In this document: positions 51,470-63,600 of the stretch, piece after piece
Layout of the letters: each line of letters starts with the position of its first letter
How positions within the stretch are numbered: position 1 is the first letter of the stretch
Source: Desmodesmus armatus
Lineage: Eukaryota > Chlorophyta > Chlorophyceae > Sphaeropleales > Scenedesmaceae
Direction: 5' to 3'
DNA: 64,000 nucleotides
Assembly (NCBI GenBank): GCA_007449985.2
Contig: VIIQ02000768.1
Coordinates: 183,431-247,430, forward strand
Made by a program: the position numbers and the translations under genes
Notes under the pieces: model-generated
Database searches by the model: none
Told to the model about the DNA's origin: nothing
What the model saw: only the letters and a program-made list of their open reading frames with translations

Positions 51470-54400
51470 GCGGCAGCGTGGGAGGCAGCGTGCGGCAGCA
51501 GTGCAGTTACTCACGCACCCGGTCAGGGATGTTGCTGCTGGCGCGCTTGTCAGGGAAAAGCTGTGGCAGCAAGGCGCGAGCTAGGCCAATTTGAAGGCAC
51601 GCTGGGGTAGCAGGGGCATTGATTCAAAAGAGCCAACCTTGGTTACAGCAGCAGCATGGCCCAGCAGCAGCTGTGCTTCGTGCCAGCATTGGTGGCGTCA
51701 CAGCTTGGCTGGGTGCTGCTCTGACAGTGCCACACTGTCTAGTGGCAGTGGGGTAGTGGCGCCAGGGGGTGGTGCCTTTAGGGTCTGCTTTCTCTATCGT
51801 GTGTGCTGCTGTGGGGAGGGGCCATGTGACTTGGGTAGCTGGGTGCAGTCTGCTGCCAGCGCAGCAGACCAGCAGTGAGGTGCCCCAGCATGCGTATGTT
51901 GGGTTTGCTGGGTGCGTACACACAAGGCTTTCGTGAGGTTCCCTGTGTGCTTGCCGGGATGCTATCGTCCGGCATTGATTTGTCGCGTGTGCGTGCAGAG
52001 GTGGGGCTGCAGGGTGCGATTGGCAGCTTGCCAGGCAGCCCTGTAGACTCTCGTCTTTGGATTGACACCAGCAACCGTGTGCAGACAGCCATTGCTGCTG
52101 CGCCTGGCGCGCATTGTACTTGCTATGACACGCAGCTGCAAAATGGCAGTCCCGTTCAAGGTGTGGAGGTGTTAGGCTGAGATGCAGTTGCGGTATGTGC
52201 AGGGGTGGCGTACACAGGGATGTGGGGGCCTGTCAACATGGCCGTGGCACTTACTGGTGGCACAAATGTGAGGAAGCTGTGTGTTTTAATCTGGCCAGGT
52301 GTGTGTAGCACTCTTGTGGTGCTGTGGGCTGCAGGGCGGAGGCTGCAGGGCGGAGGCTGCCGGCAGAAGGCACGGGCACACTGCATGGGTGATTGCAATA
52401 GTCAGCTTGTGTACGGTTGAGTGCCTGTGTGATGCTGCTACATGCCGCCTGTGTAGCTATCTATCTAGGTCGTACAGGCAGTGTGAGCAGCTGCGGGGCA
52501 ATATTGCCAAAGCAGCTCATCACACATGCTTATTGATTGGTAATGTTTGAATTGAAGGGCTTGTGGTTAGGCCGCCTTTATGGCTGGGGGCTGGGTCACT
52601 CCCAGCGCAGCTTTGCTGCAGGCAGCGGCCTCGCAGACAGTGGTTTGGTGTTGTTTGCTGGTGTCATGTGCAGCACTGGGAAGGAGAGCTAGGTCTATGC
52701 ATGTGTGTGTATGGTTGCAGGTGTTGGTGTGCATATTGCATGCATGTACGTACACCTGGCATGTCTGCACTACAGGCGTACAGTACTCAGTATGTACTCA
52801 ATACTCAATATCCAAGTTGCCTTGTTTGGCTGGTCTGCTGTGCGTATGCACCCCGTTTGGTAGTTTGCTGCAAACCTAATTGTTTGACACGCTTGCCAAG
52901 CACGCTTGCCAAGCACGCTTGCCATCGGATGGTTTGATGATATGGCCAGTCACCCAGGTGTGGCTGTCATGGCTGCTGTGGCTGCCAAGCCGCTTGGTGT
53001 TGCTGGTGCTGCCTTTGCATGCCTTGCAAGGCCCCTGCACGATTGCTGGGCGCAGCATGACACTAGTTGGGTCATGTTTTGGGCCCTGCATTTGGATGAG
53101 CGAGCAGGGTTGTGTGTGGCAGGATTATGTGTTTGCGTGTGGCTTTGTATGGTGGCAGGTGCATGCGCGTACACAGCATGGCATGGTTCTTTTCCCCACA
53201 TCATTTGTGTTCTGTGACCAATGCTGATTATGCTTTGTCTTTGTTGATGTACTATGCGCTGTAACTCACAAACAGGTTTCACATAACCAAGAGGCTGTCG
53301 CCATTATGGGGGCAAGGCGCGGGGGGGGGGGGGCTACTGTTGTGCAGTCGCACACGCTTCCCGTGTCCTTTGCCTTTTGCGTTGATTGGTGCACCGCCGA
53401 GCCCAGGTTGCTCAACAGGCAGCAGTGAGCAGACACTTGACCACCTCCAGCTAGAGCTGACATGTAGATGTGAGAGCAACTATGGCAATGCCCAGATGTG
53501 CATGTGTCGTTGAACCCAGGCTCCAGCTTTGGAGGAAGGCCTTTGGTCCCCAGACAAGTGTGAGCTCACACATGTGCAAAGGAGAGTGCATTCCAGTGTT
53601 CTTCCCTAGACGCCTTCAGCCTTTGCTTTGTCAACTGCTCTTGGGATCGGGTGCATGAACGTCAATGTCAAATTCAATTTGATGCAATCCACTGGCACAC
53701 TGGTGTTGGCATGTCCCCGAGGTACCCTGTGCTCCGGAGCACAGTGGATCCACTGATCGGCTGTTGCTGCGCAGCAGGGATGTCCTAAACATGCGTGTTG
53801 CTAATTGCAAACCAATCGTCAGAGGCATACATCTTTTTCGCCAAGCCAAGCCCTCTCTCAAGCGCTCACGCATGTTTCCGTACTGCTAGCAGCCTGCTAC
53901 AGCCACCTAAACAACTCAGCCGGGAGAACAAAACTGGAAGCGTGCAGTTATGGCTGAAATGGTTTCACTGTAAGTATTTCATTCGTCCAACGTATCGTCT
54001 GTCGGCACAAAATAAATTCTTGCAGCACAGCATCAAGAAATTGGACAGCTCTGCAAGCTGAAGGAGCCTGCTTGAACAACAACAGCTGTAAGTGAGTCAC
54101 ACGCTTCAAGCTTCTCTTTAGTTTACTCAACACGGCACCGTGCAGAGACTGCTGCCTGAGCTCTTACAACATGGTGCACCTGTTCCAGCTACAGCAACGA
54201 CCCTTGCTTCTGTGCTTCTCTTCTGCAGCTCCAATAGCATGTCACCAGTGGCATAATCCCGAAGAACGGTACAGAGACAGCCATGAACGTCTACATGCTG
54301 CTGTTGCTGCTGCTGGGACCAGCAGCAGCCACATGGTACGAGCCCCAATCTGATGCTTACCCCAGCCAAGATGCCACTCAGTTTGGAGACCAGAACGTAA

Positions 54401-54944
54401 GCAATTGAAAGAACTGTTGCGGTCTGTGGCATAGGTGCAGCACCCACTACTGGCATGCATCATGCTGCAGCAGCACACTGTGACATGCTCAGCCAATGGT
54501 CAGCGGTGTGTAGCAATGACGGCAGTCATACAACACTGTATGTGTCCGGCAGAGGGTGCCATGCATGGGCATATGGCCATATACATAGGCACGTCAGCCC
54601 TCAGTGACGTTGCCACTCGCTATGAAGTGCCTGTCAGGCAGCATATGCTGCTGAAAGCAACGTCACTACATTGGATGAGTGGAGACCCAGCCAATTTGCC
54701 GGGCTGCTGTTTGAACATTGCTGTCCTGCAGTCTGCGTGCCCTGATGAGCTTGTGCGGTGCTGGGACCAAACACTAGGGCGATACGACTGCAAGGTGATC
54801 CCGGCCCTGGCAGGCAGTCCTCCCCTTCAAACATTTCTGGTTTCATTCCTCAGCACAACATGAACACTTTGATATCGGATACCGGCGGCCACACTGCGGC
54901 ACAGTGATGGAGCCCTCTATACGCTGTCACGGTTTTGAATGCAG
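51470..54944. other. Intergenic region after the CDPK gene
   Basis: No gene could be supported. Visible small repeats are GGCTGCAGGGCGGA in tandem near 52325-52358 and CACGCTTGCCAAG three times at 52889-52925. Upstream exons of the Stig1-like gene may lie in 53700-54900. Confidence 0.35.
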
Positions 54945-56982
54945 GACCTGCAAGGAGACAGCGACAACTGCGGGGTTTGTGGCAACTGCTGCATCAAGCC
55001 TCACTTTGTGTGTTCTGGCGGGCAGTGCGTGTGTCGCCCAGGGCTTACTGCATGTGGGGGGTTCTGCAAGGTAGGTCACGGAAGCGTTTTGTATGGCCCA
55101 TACGGTAGGACAGGTGTGATGGAATGACAATGGACAGCATCAGAAATAATGATTTGGGTGCCGGCGTAGGCATTGTCCGGGCGTTGCATCACTGTGACAT
55201 GATAACATCACTGTGACATGATAATGCCATGCTGCATTCAGGATCTGAAGACCAACAGGGAGCACTGTGGCAGCTGCAGTACCAGATGCCCCCCAGGCAT
55301 TGGTTGCCACGATGGGCGCTGCGTTGGCTGGTGCCCGAACGGACAGCTCAAGTGTGACGGACGATGTGTGGTGAGCATGCATGAGGGACTCCCACGCAGG
55401 TGCAGCAGTCACTGCTGTTGGCGTTCATGACCCAATTCCCCTTTGTTGCCACATGACACTGATTGTTGAAACACAATGGGAGTGCGTCGGACCGGCTGAC
55501 AAGGCGTGAACCTGCAACACCCCCACTCACCCACATGCCGGCCGTCTGCCTGACTGCCCACCTGTACTGTACTGTACTGTAAACCAGGACCCCCTCTGGG
55601 ACTCTGCCAACTGTGGAGCCTGTCGCACCAAGTGCCCCCACGGCCAGCTGTGTGGCCTTGGCCTGTGTCACGAAGTGCAGACCCCGCCTTGTGAGCATCA
55701 GACAGACCAAGCGGGATGTGTGGCGCATGTGGGACCCTGGCACAAGCCTTGCTGCTGGAATGAGCACATGGAGAAGTGTGTAGACTCCGCCAAAGATAAC
55801 CAGAATTGTGGACAGTGAGTGCCGTGTTTGGGGGAGAGGCTTTTCTGACACAGCGCATGGCGTTGCTGTGCCTGGTTGACTGCAGCCATTGCTGTTTGGG
55901 CCGTTGTTGACAGTGTTTGGTTGCTTTCTAGGGTGGGGCCACCGTGGAAGCAGGCAGCGTGATCGCACAGTGACTGCACATTCCGTGCACTAAGCAGCAT
56001 GCTGGATGGACGTGTACACATGTGTGCATGTCCAGTTGCAGCAACCAACTAGTATCGTCACCTGCACAGCGTGCGCAATGTGCTTGTGTGGATTTGACTT
56101 GAGACACACGGTGTGCGTTGTGGCTGCTGCAGGTGTGGCAAGGTCTGCCCTGGTGATACTGTCTGCCGGATGGGAGTTTGCAAGCCCACAAACGAACCAA
56201 CTTCCTCGTCAACTCTTGCCAGCCCAAGCCCCTCACCTGAACCCCCTGCCAGCCCCTCCCCCACACCGGCCAGCCCCTCCCCCACACCGGCCAGCCCCTC
56301 CCCCACACCGGCCAGCCCCTCACCCACACCGGCCAGCCCCTCCCCCACACCGGCCAGCCCCTCCCCCACACCGGCCAGCCCCTCACCCACACCGGCCAGC
56401 CCCTCACCCACACCGGCCAGCCCCTCACCCACACCGGCCAGCCCCTCCCCCACACCGGCCAGCCCCTCCCCCACACCGGCCAGCCCCTCACCCACACGGC
56501 CAGCCCTTCGCCCACACCGGCCAGCCCGTCACCCACACCTGACCACCCCAGCCCCTCACCCACGCCAGAACACCCAAGCCCCTCACCCACACCTGACCAT
56601 CCGAGTCCCTCACCCACACCTGCCAGCCCCAGCCCCTCACCCACACCTGCCAGCCCCAGCCCGTCACCCACGCCTGCCAGCCCCAGCCGTCACCCACGCT
56701 GACCACCCAAGCCCTCACCCACGCCTCACAGCCCGTCACCCACGCCTCACAGCCCTCACCCACACCTGGCCATCCAAGCCCTCCCCAACATCTGACCACC
56801 CAAGCCCCTCACCCACGCCTCACAGCCCCTCACCCACAACTGGCCACCCAAGCCCCTCACCAACACCTGACCACCCAAGCCCCTCACCCACGCCTCACAG
56901 CCCCTCACCAACGCCTCACAGCCCCAGCCCGTCACCCTCGCCTCAGACTGGGGGCTCAGGGGAGACTGCAAGTGGATGGTGA
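54945..56982 (+). CDS. Stig1-like cysteine-rich protein with Ser/Pro-rich (hydroxyproline-rich type) region
   Basis: Exons 54945-55070, 55242-55370, 55588-55814 and 56133-56978 join in phase. The first three plus the start of the fourth carry repeated cysteine modules: DNCGVCGNCC...CSGGQCVC, EHCGSCSTRC...CHDGRCV, ANCGACRTKC...CGLGLC and NCGQCGKVC...CRMGVC. This NCGxCxxxC...CxxGxC pattern is that of plant Stig1 domains, which are secreted. Then comes (SPSPTPA)n, about 13 units of 21 bases from 56240, and more PSPSPTP, typical of algal wall glycoproteins. The Ser/Pro frame is lost at about 56494 by one missing C and regained further on, so a base error or mutation is likely. The frame ends W-TGA at 56982, unless the GTGAGT at 56979 is used as a donor. 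Exon 1 may begin at ATG 54939 or have upstream exons; no signal peptide was found. Confidence 0.65.
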
Positions 56983-57481
56983 GTGCCAAAGTGACATCGA
57001 TGATATCATAGTGACCCGGTATCAGGGCCTGCAAACCACAACCGTTGAACTCAACTGTCTGCTGATGGCACTGTTCGCTTTCGGCAAGTCACTGATTGCC
57101 GCAATCAGTGATGGCATCATCAGGAGCGCTGGCATGAGCTCTTGAGCTTCATAGCTACAGGTGTAACTTGATTTGATTTGATTTGTTGGCTTCATGCCGC
57201 TTGAACTGGCAGATGTTGTTGCTGTTTTACGGTTGTATCGCGGCCGCCATTCAGCTAATAATGTTGCAGCTGGCCAGGGTAAAACCCCAACACATGCTGG
57301 ATGTAACCCACATGCGCCCACTCACAAGGCTTGCCAGGCCAAGTTGCCATGTATTCAACACAATTGTTAGAATAGGTTGTAGGCTGTTGCTGCTCTTGGA
57401 AGCCAACCATTCATGTTTTGGTTTGCTCCGCTGCATGCCGTTATCACGCAACTGTAGGATTGCAAGGTCCACCAGCTGCAG

Positions 57482-57967
57482 TGCACAGGGCGTGCCATTC
57501 GGTGTCAAGCCGGGTGGCCAGCACTGCAGCACAACTGGCGGCCTGTGCCCTTCAGAGGACTTGAGCCAATACACGACGCCTCCGCGCCTTGCTGCTGCAC
57601 CTGTGAAGACTTCTCCAGAGGCCACAACTGGTTCTGGCAGTGCGCCCTACCTCGCAGCACCACCGGCACGTACACGTTTGAGATGATTGCGGGGCAGTTC
57701 TACTACATGGGCACTTGTGAGGTTGCGGTCACAACAGCAGCAGTGACGGTGCAAAACTGCCGCATCGCGCCCGGGGTGGACCGCAGACAAGGCTCACATC
57801 TACTTGGCGAGGAGCCACATGACGCATGTGCACCTGGAGGCTATGGGTATGAGCAGTCGTTCACGGCAACAAGTGGCGCCCTGCCTGCATCTGTCACGAG
57901 GTCCATGACAAGGACGGCTTCTGACAAGCCCATTTACGTCATGCTGCACATGGATACACAGAGGTAA
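57482..57967 (+). CDS. Cysteine-containing C-terminal domain, probable last exon of the Stig1-like gene
   Basis: An open frame begins after CTGCAG. It has a cysteine cluster (PCCCTCEDFSRGHNWFWQC) and then an even, beta-rich-looking sequence (TGTYTFEMIAGQFYYMG, CEVAVTTAAVTVQNC), ending MLHMDTQR and TAA at 57965-57967. The composition and even frame look coding. The phase does not match the donor at 56978/56979 directly, so another small exon, or a separate gene, is possible. I do not recognise the domain. Confidence 0.45.
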   Translation, partial: CTGRAIRCQAGWPALQHNWRPVPFRGLEPIHDASAPCCCTCEDFSRGHNWFWQCALPRSTTGTYTFEMIAGQFYYMGTCEVAVTTAAVTVQNCRIAPGVDRRQGSHLLGEEPHDACAPGGYGYEQSFTATSGALPASVTRSMTRTASDKPIYVMLHMDTQR

Positions 57968-58512
57968 ACGCAATAAGCTCACGGTGTGCATCGGTGGTTG
58001 CCACACCTGCACTGGAATCAGCAGAGCCTGTCGCTGCAGTTGCCAGCCTGTTGGATGCATTCGTACATGTGTCGATATGGTGTCGAATTAGTCATTGTTG
58101 GCGCTTACGCTTGCGCTGGCCTCTGCAATGATCGGTCGCCATGTGCCATGCATATTTATGTGCGTGGGCTGCCACGCTTCAACTACTGCATGTTGGCAAG
58201 GGAGGTTCGAAGGCCCCTCACGTTGATAATGACGGCTCATCTGTCTCCTGTTGTGAAAGTGAAAGCAATTGTTGTGGCGTTGGATGTGCCTCTGTTCTGG
58301 CACGGGCAGTCACTGACCACGTTGGTGGCACCAACGTGGTGGGGAAGTGATCAACATCACCATGCTGAAGCTGAGGTGCTGCCAAGTTGGGCTAAGAAGT
58401 GGGTTTGCAGCGTTTGCTGAATGCACATCAGTCATCGTCGGCACCTTGGCTAAGGGCCTTGCGTGTCGTCCGTGCATGATTGTTGAATCTTACATTTGGC
58501 TTGCAAGTTTTT

Positions 58513-58517
58513 TGTAA
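58513..58517 (+). promoter_or_regulatory. TGTAA polyadenylation-type signal
   Basis: Lies 546 bases after the stop at 57967, a fitting place for the end of the upstream gene's transcript. Confidence 0.3.
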
Positions 58518-58526
58518 TGTTGATGT

Positions 58527-58566
58527 TTCGTTTTCGTTTTCGTTTCGTTTTCGTTTCGTTTCGTTC
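58527..58566 (+). repeat. (TTTCG)n-like tract
   Basis: Repeated TTTCG/TTTTCG units lie about 165 bases upstream of LINE ORF1. This may be part of the 5' region of the element or the sequence it landed in. Confidence 0.6.
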
Positions 58567-58729
58567 TCGTGTCTCGTCTACAGCACTTGAACTGTGAACC
58601 GAACTGGCAGCGACAGCTTGGCTAGCATTTAGCCTAGAACAGTTTAGTATAGTTATTAAAGGGTTAGCGTGGGCTCTGGGCAGCTGGGCGGGTCTGGCTG
58701 ACCTACAAGCCTCGTAACGGCCATCATCA

Positions 58730-59255
58730 ATGATGGTGCCACGTAGTCCGACAAAGCAGCCCGGTGAGGGCTCGGCGGCACAGCCACGGGGCAGCACAGC
58801 TCCAAAGGGCCTCAAAAACGGCGACAGCAGCAGGCATGGTGCAGAGGGAGCGAACGCAGGGACCCACCCTGCAGCTGCAGCAGTTCACCCTGTGACCACA
58901 CGGGCCCGGGCTGCCAAAGCCAGCCAATCTGCGGCTGGTGCGGGCGCTCAGCAGACATCTGACGTCCAGCTGCAGCGCTCTCAGGACCAGGGCAGGGCAG
59001 GACAGCAGCAGCAGCAGCAGCAAACCCTGCCAGGACAGCGGCCCCCAGGCTCAGCCAGCAGTACTGGGTCCCAGGCCAGGGCTGCCGCTGGCAAGGCCGC
59101 CAGGATGGCAGTTCTGATGAACCCTCTCGAGCAGCAGCAGCAGCAGCAGCGACAGGGGCAGCCGGGGCGGATCTAAGTCGCACCAGCAGCAATCACACAC
59201 TGCCCGCACGCAGCAGCAGGATCAGCAGCAACCACAGCTCCACCGCAGCAGTCAC

Positions 59256-59292
<37 letters not shown>

Positions 59293-60675
59293 CAACCAAG
59301 CAACGCAGCCCAGCAGCAGCAGGAGCAGCAGGAGGTGCCGCCGGAGCAGCAGCAGCAAGAGGAAGGGTCCCCTCCCACAGACCCTACGCAGCCTCTACTC
59401 CCCTTGGACAGCTCCGCCTCCCCGGCTCAGCTATTGCAGCAGCTGCAGGAGCGATTCAAGGCTTTGGAGCAGCTTGGCCGCCAGGTGCAGGAGGGTCCCC
59501 AGGGTCAGGACCCTACAGTGCAGCAGTATCTGCAGGAGACGTCAGCTGTCAGCTTGCTGATGAGCGGCCTTATCCAGCGCAACATTACGATGTGTGCGAT
59601 AGTGACAGGGGACACCCTGGCTCTTCAGGAAGACACTAGGGGTCTGCAGCAGCGACTGCAGCGGCTTGAGCGGGCGGTAGCGCAGCGAAGCAGTGGGGGC
59701 AGCACGCCCGCTGATGCAGCCGCGGTGGCTGGGCTTGTCACCCAGGTGGAGCAGCTGGGTGCCACAACAGAGCAGCTGGGGGTGGCAGTGCGCGGGGTGC
59801 GTAACGACGCCAAGACAGCCCTGGGTTACCTGCAGAAGGCCGGCCTCCACAGCGGCGACTCTGCCCAGCAGCTGCAGGACGCCGCAGACAAGGGTGCGCA
59901 GGCCTTTATGCAGCAGGCGCAACTCAAGCGGGATGTGAAAGCCCTGCAGCGCACCATCAAGGAGCTTCAGGAGGACCAGCAGCGGCTGCGTACTCAGCAA
60001 GCTGCCCAGGGTGCTGTCGGCGCTTGGGCGCCAGCTGGCTGGCACCCCGACCGGGTGGGTGAGGCCCTTGCTGCTGCTGGCACCATCAGCAAGGGCAGCA
60101 TCCTGTCTGTGGCAGTTGTCTATGCTCCGAAGGGTCCGGGCGGCAGCTCAGGCGGGGCGGGCTCCGGGGCAGGGGTTGGCAGCAGCGGCGGCAGGGCACA
60201 ACACAGTGCAGCTGGCGAGCAGCACAGGGGGAGCGGGGCAGCAGCAGCAGCGGCTGGAGGTGGTAGGCCAGGGGACCAGCCCCCTGGTGGGGCCTCTGGC
60301 CGGCGGCCCATGGCTCTGTACAAGATCCTGCTGAGGAGCAAGGAGCTTGAGTTCACAGTGCTGGGTGGCCGCACCCGCACGAGCCTCGCCTACCAGCGCC
60401 AGCCGGTGTATGTGGAGAAGCTGCTCAATGAGGAGGAGAAAGCACAGCGGCGGGCCATGACGCCCACAGCCAAGGATTTGAAGGCCCGGGGTGTCAGGGT
60501 GCGCTGGTCAGGGGCTGTTCTGGAAAAGGAGGTGCGGGCCCTAGCGGGCGCTCGTACTGGGAGCGGGTGCAGCTGGCACGGGAGCCCCGCTCCCCTAGGG
60601 GCGCAGGGCAGCAGCGCAGCAGCAGCAGCAGCGGCGGGGGATGAGTTTGCGGGCCTGGATGCAGACGCGTATTGA
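58730..60675 (+). mobile_element. LINE-type retrotransposon ORF1
   Basis: ATG ATG at 58730 opens a frame that is Gln/Ala-rich. It loses frame near a CAG tract at about 59132-59175 and continues one frame over to TGA at 60673-60675. Coiled-coil segments are visible (LLQQLQERFKALEQLGRQV, LKRDVKALQRTIKELQEDQQ), then a Gly/Ala-rich spacer. A C-terminal domain with KILLRSKELEFTVLGGRTRT follows. ORF1 proteins of LINEs bind the element RNA. The stop overlaps the start region of ORF2, the usual bicistronic arrangement. Either the copy is decayed or a base is missing in the sequence. Confidence 0.7.
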
Positions 60676-63600
60676 CCAGCCCTGATGCACAGGCCACTGA
60701 TATCCAGCTTCTAGTGCAGAATGTGGGGGGTATGGCAGCAGCTAGAATTCCTAGTGCGGTGGAGCAGCACCTTGACTGTGATGTGTACGGGTTTGTTGAG
60801 ACTATGTTGACGAGTGACACGGTGGGTGATGTAGAGGGCCTCTTGCCTGGGTATGATGTCTATCACTGTGTTAGGCCACGGCCTGCCCGTGGCAGGCCCC
60901 ATGGGGGCGTGACAGTGTATGTCAGAAGGGATTCCCCTATCAGTCTGGGGGCTGGGCTTCGTGTTGCGAGTGACCCTGCAGCGGGGATCGTGTGGTTGGT
61001 GGTGCCGGCGTTCCGGTTCACAGTCGCAGTGTGTTACTTCAGCCCCCCGGTTCAGCGGTGTATGCTTCAGGGGTGGTTGACCCTGACCCCTTGGCTGCTT
61101 TGTTTGCTGGGTTGCGTGAGGCTGAGGCCAGGGGGGACAAGCATCTGGTGCTGGGTGATCTAAATGTCCGCCTGGGCACCCTCAGTTGTGACGTCCCGAG
61201 CAATATGGCAGTACCCCCCGGCCTCAGTGACCCCTCTGTGTTGCCCACAATACATCACCTGCGCTGTGTCCCTCCTCAAAGGAGCTCTATGGACCTGTCG
61301 GTACCCAACCGGTCGCGAGCGGTGGAGTTCCTTGGGGGTTTGTTTGCTGTGTCTTCTGTTGTGCTCAATGGTAGGGCGCCGGGGGATCAGGATGGTGAGT
61401 TCACTTGTGTATCTAACCCACTGTCTGCTGGTTCTGTTGGCGCTAGTGTGGTAGACTTGGCGTGCGCTTCCACCTCCCTGTATGGCTTGGTGGAGTCTTT
61501 TCGGGTGCTGCCGTTCAAGCCGTCTGCCTCCAAAGATCACTGTGGCCTGTATGTGTCAATCACTGATTTGCCAAGGCGTTGTTATGAGGTTCCGCGCAGG
61601 GGGAGGAGGGGCCGGGTGTATCGTCCGACTCCTGGCTCAGGGTACACTGGTGCTCTCTTGCGGCGCGAGGGCTTTTTTCATACCATGCTGCAAGCTTGGC
61701 AGTCTGGTGATGTCCCTGTTGAGGATGCTCTCCAGCAATTTACAGAACAGCTTATGTTGTGTGCTGGGGGGGACAGGACGTCCAAGACCGGGGCGTGCAG
61801 CCTACGGGAAGGGACCAGCCCTGGTATGATGCAGAGTGTCGGCGCCTGTCGCGGGAGTTGGATGTGGCATGGGGTGCATGGCACGAGAGCCGAGGGATGG
61901 TCTATGGGGCTCACAATGGCTGCCGGCTGCACGGCAGGCCCTTGAGGCTGCGCGCCGTGAGTACAAGCGCTGCTGTAAGCGCAAAAAGAGGGAGCATGAG
62001 ATGCGGGTCCAGGTTGATATGTTGGAAACATATTTTGGCCACACCCAGAAGGATTACTGGAGGGCCTTTTTTGGTGGACAGCCCCCGCAAACACCGCTGA
62101 CAGATGTGGCAGCTTGGACAGGGTACTTTCGGGATCTTCTGGGGAGGGTACCTGAGCCTCAGTCCTTGGGCGCAGAGGAGGTGGCTCTCAAACACCAGTT
62201 GTATGCGGCAGCCCCTAGGGGTGCCCCAGCTGCCATGGCTGCGCTCAATGAGCCTGTCTCATATGCTGAGGTACAACAGTGTATGGCTCTGCCGACAGGC
62301 AAAGCCCCTGATTCACAGGGTCTGACGGGTGAGCTGTTGAGGCTGGCATGTGCTCCTGTCCGAGAGGGTGGCTCTGGGGGCGACGCAGCGCCTGCTTCCC
62401 CTGTTGTGGTCGAGTGTGCGCAGTGGTTGTTGCAGGCCATGCTCTCATGTGCATGTGTACCAGAGGTTATGCGCACCAGCAAGTTGGTTCCGGTGCCGAA
62501 GTCCCTTAGCCCTGCTGCCTTGGCGGTAAGGGACCAGTACAGAGGGATTTCTGTGTCGCATGTATTCTCTCGCCTGTTGGAGCGTCTCATGAATCAGCGT
62601 TTTGAGCGGCTGGCATCCCTGCTCTCTCTTCGTGCCCCTACTCAGTGTGGTTTCAGGCCTGGGTATGGTACACTTGATGCACTCTTCACGCTCAACCACC
62701 TCATCAGTGTGGCCCGGCATCAGCGGCGGCGTTTGTATGTGGTGTTTGTTGATTTTAAGAAGGCTTTTGATACGGTGAGGCGAGACCTCTTGCTTGAGCG
62801 GTGTCGCGAATTGGGAGTGCATGGTCCCTTCATGGACATGCTGATCTCCATGTATGACCGTGTTTGCTGTCAGGTGGCCGTTAATGGTGAGCTGGGTGAG
62901 GTTTTCACCACAGCCTCTGGCACCAAGCAGGGTAGCGAGCTTAGCCCTCTCTTGTTTGGCTTGTTCATAGAGCTCTTGCATTACATGTTCAGGCATAAGC
63001 TGCCAGGGGCAGGGCCGGTGCTTAGTGGGCTGCATGTGCCAGATGTCATGTATGCTGATGACGTTGGTCTCCTGAGCTTTGAGCAGGGCGAATTGCAGGA
63101 GCTTGTTGATGTGTTGAGTGTGTTCTGCCACCTGTTTGGGATGGAGGTGAATCTTGCCCGCACAAGACTTGTGCCGTTTGTTTCCGCCAGCGGGGCATGA
63201 AGGTGCCGGCAGGGTTCCGTCTTGTGTATCGAGGGCGCGAGATTGCGCGGCAAAGTGAGTAGTTTGTGTGGTGGCGTCGTGGCATGAGACCCGTGGGCTT
63301 CTGGCGCCTCTGATGCTCTGGCGGTGTCTGGCAGCAAGGCAATGCATGCCATGCTGACCCGTTGTCGCCGCTCCTGTTTGACTCAGTTTGACATCAAGTG
63401 CAGAATGTTCGATATACTTGTTGAGCCAGTCCTTTCGTATGCATCTCACATATGGGGACCGCGATATTTGCTAAGCGCCTGCAGAACACGCCTTACGATA
63501 CCCAGGCCGAGAAGGTACACACATCGTTCTTGCGCATCACGACTGGGTCTATCAAAGGCATTGCCACTGATGTCGTGTACAGGGACATGCATCGTCGACC

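Larger units (their letters stand above)
57968..58729. other. Spacer between the Stig1-like gene and the LINE
   Basis: Probably the 3' UTR of the upstream gene followed by the 5' flank or 5' UTR of the LINE. A plus-strand open frame over 57986-58420 has no protein-like pattern. Confidence 0.35.

Noticed and set aside
52880..53227. Plus-strand frames of about 100 codons in the 51.5-54.9 kb gap
   Set aside because: They overlap each other in several frames, have no recognised motif and no splice context.
55928..56671. Minus-strand Gly/Val/Trp repeat protein (GEGLAGVGEGLA)
   Set aside because: It is the antisense of the (SPSPTPA)n coding repeat, which fits the plus-strand cysteine-rich gene and its phases.
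57986..58420. Plus-strand frame of 144 codons after the Stig1-like gene
   Set aside because: It is in the expected 3' UTR with no protein-like pattern, and a TGTAA signal lies downstream.
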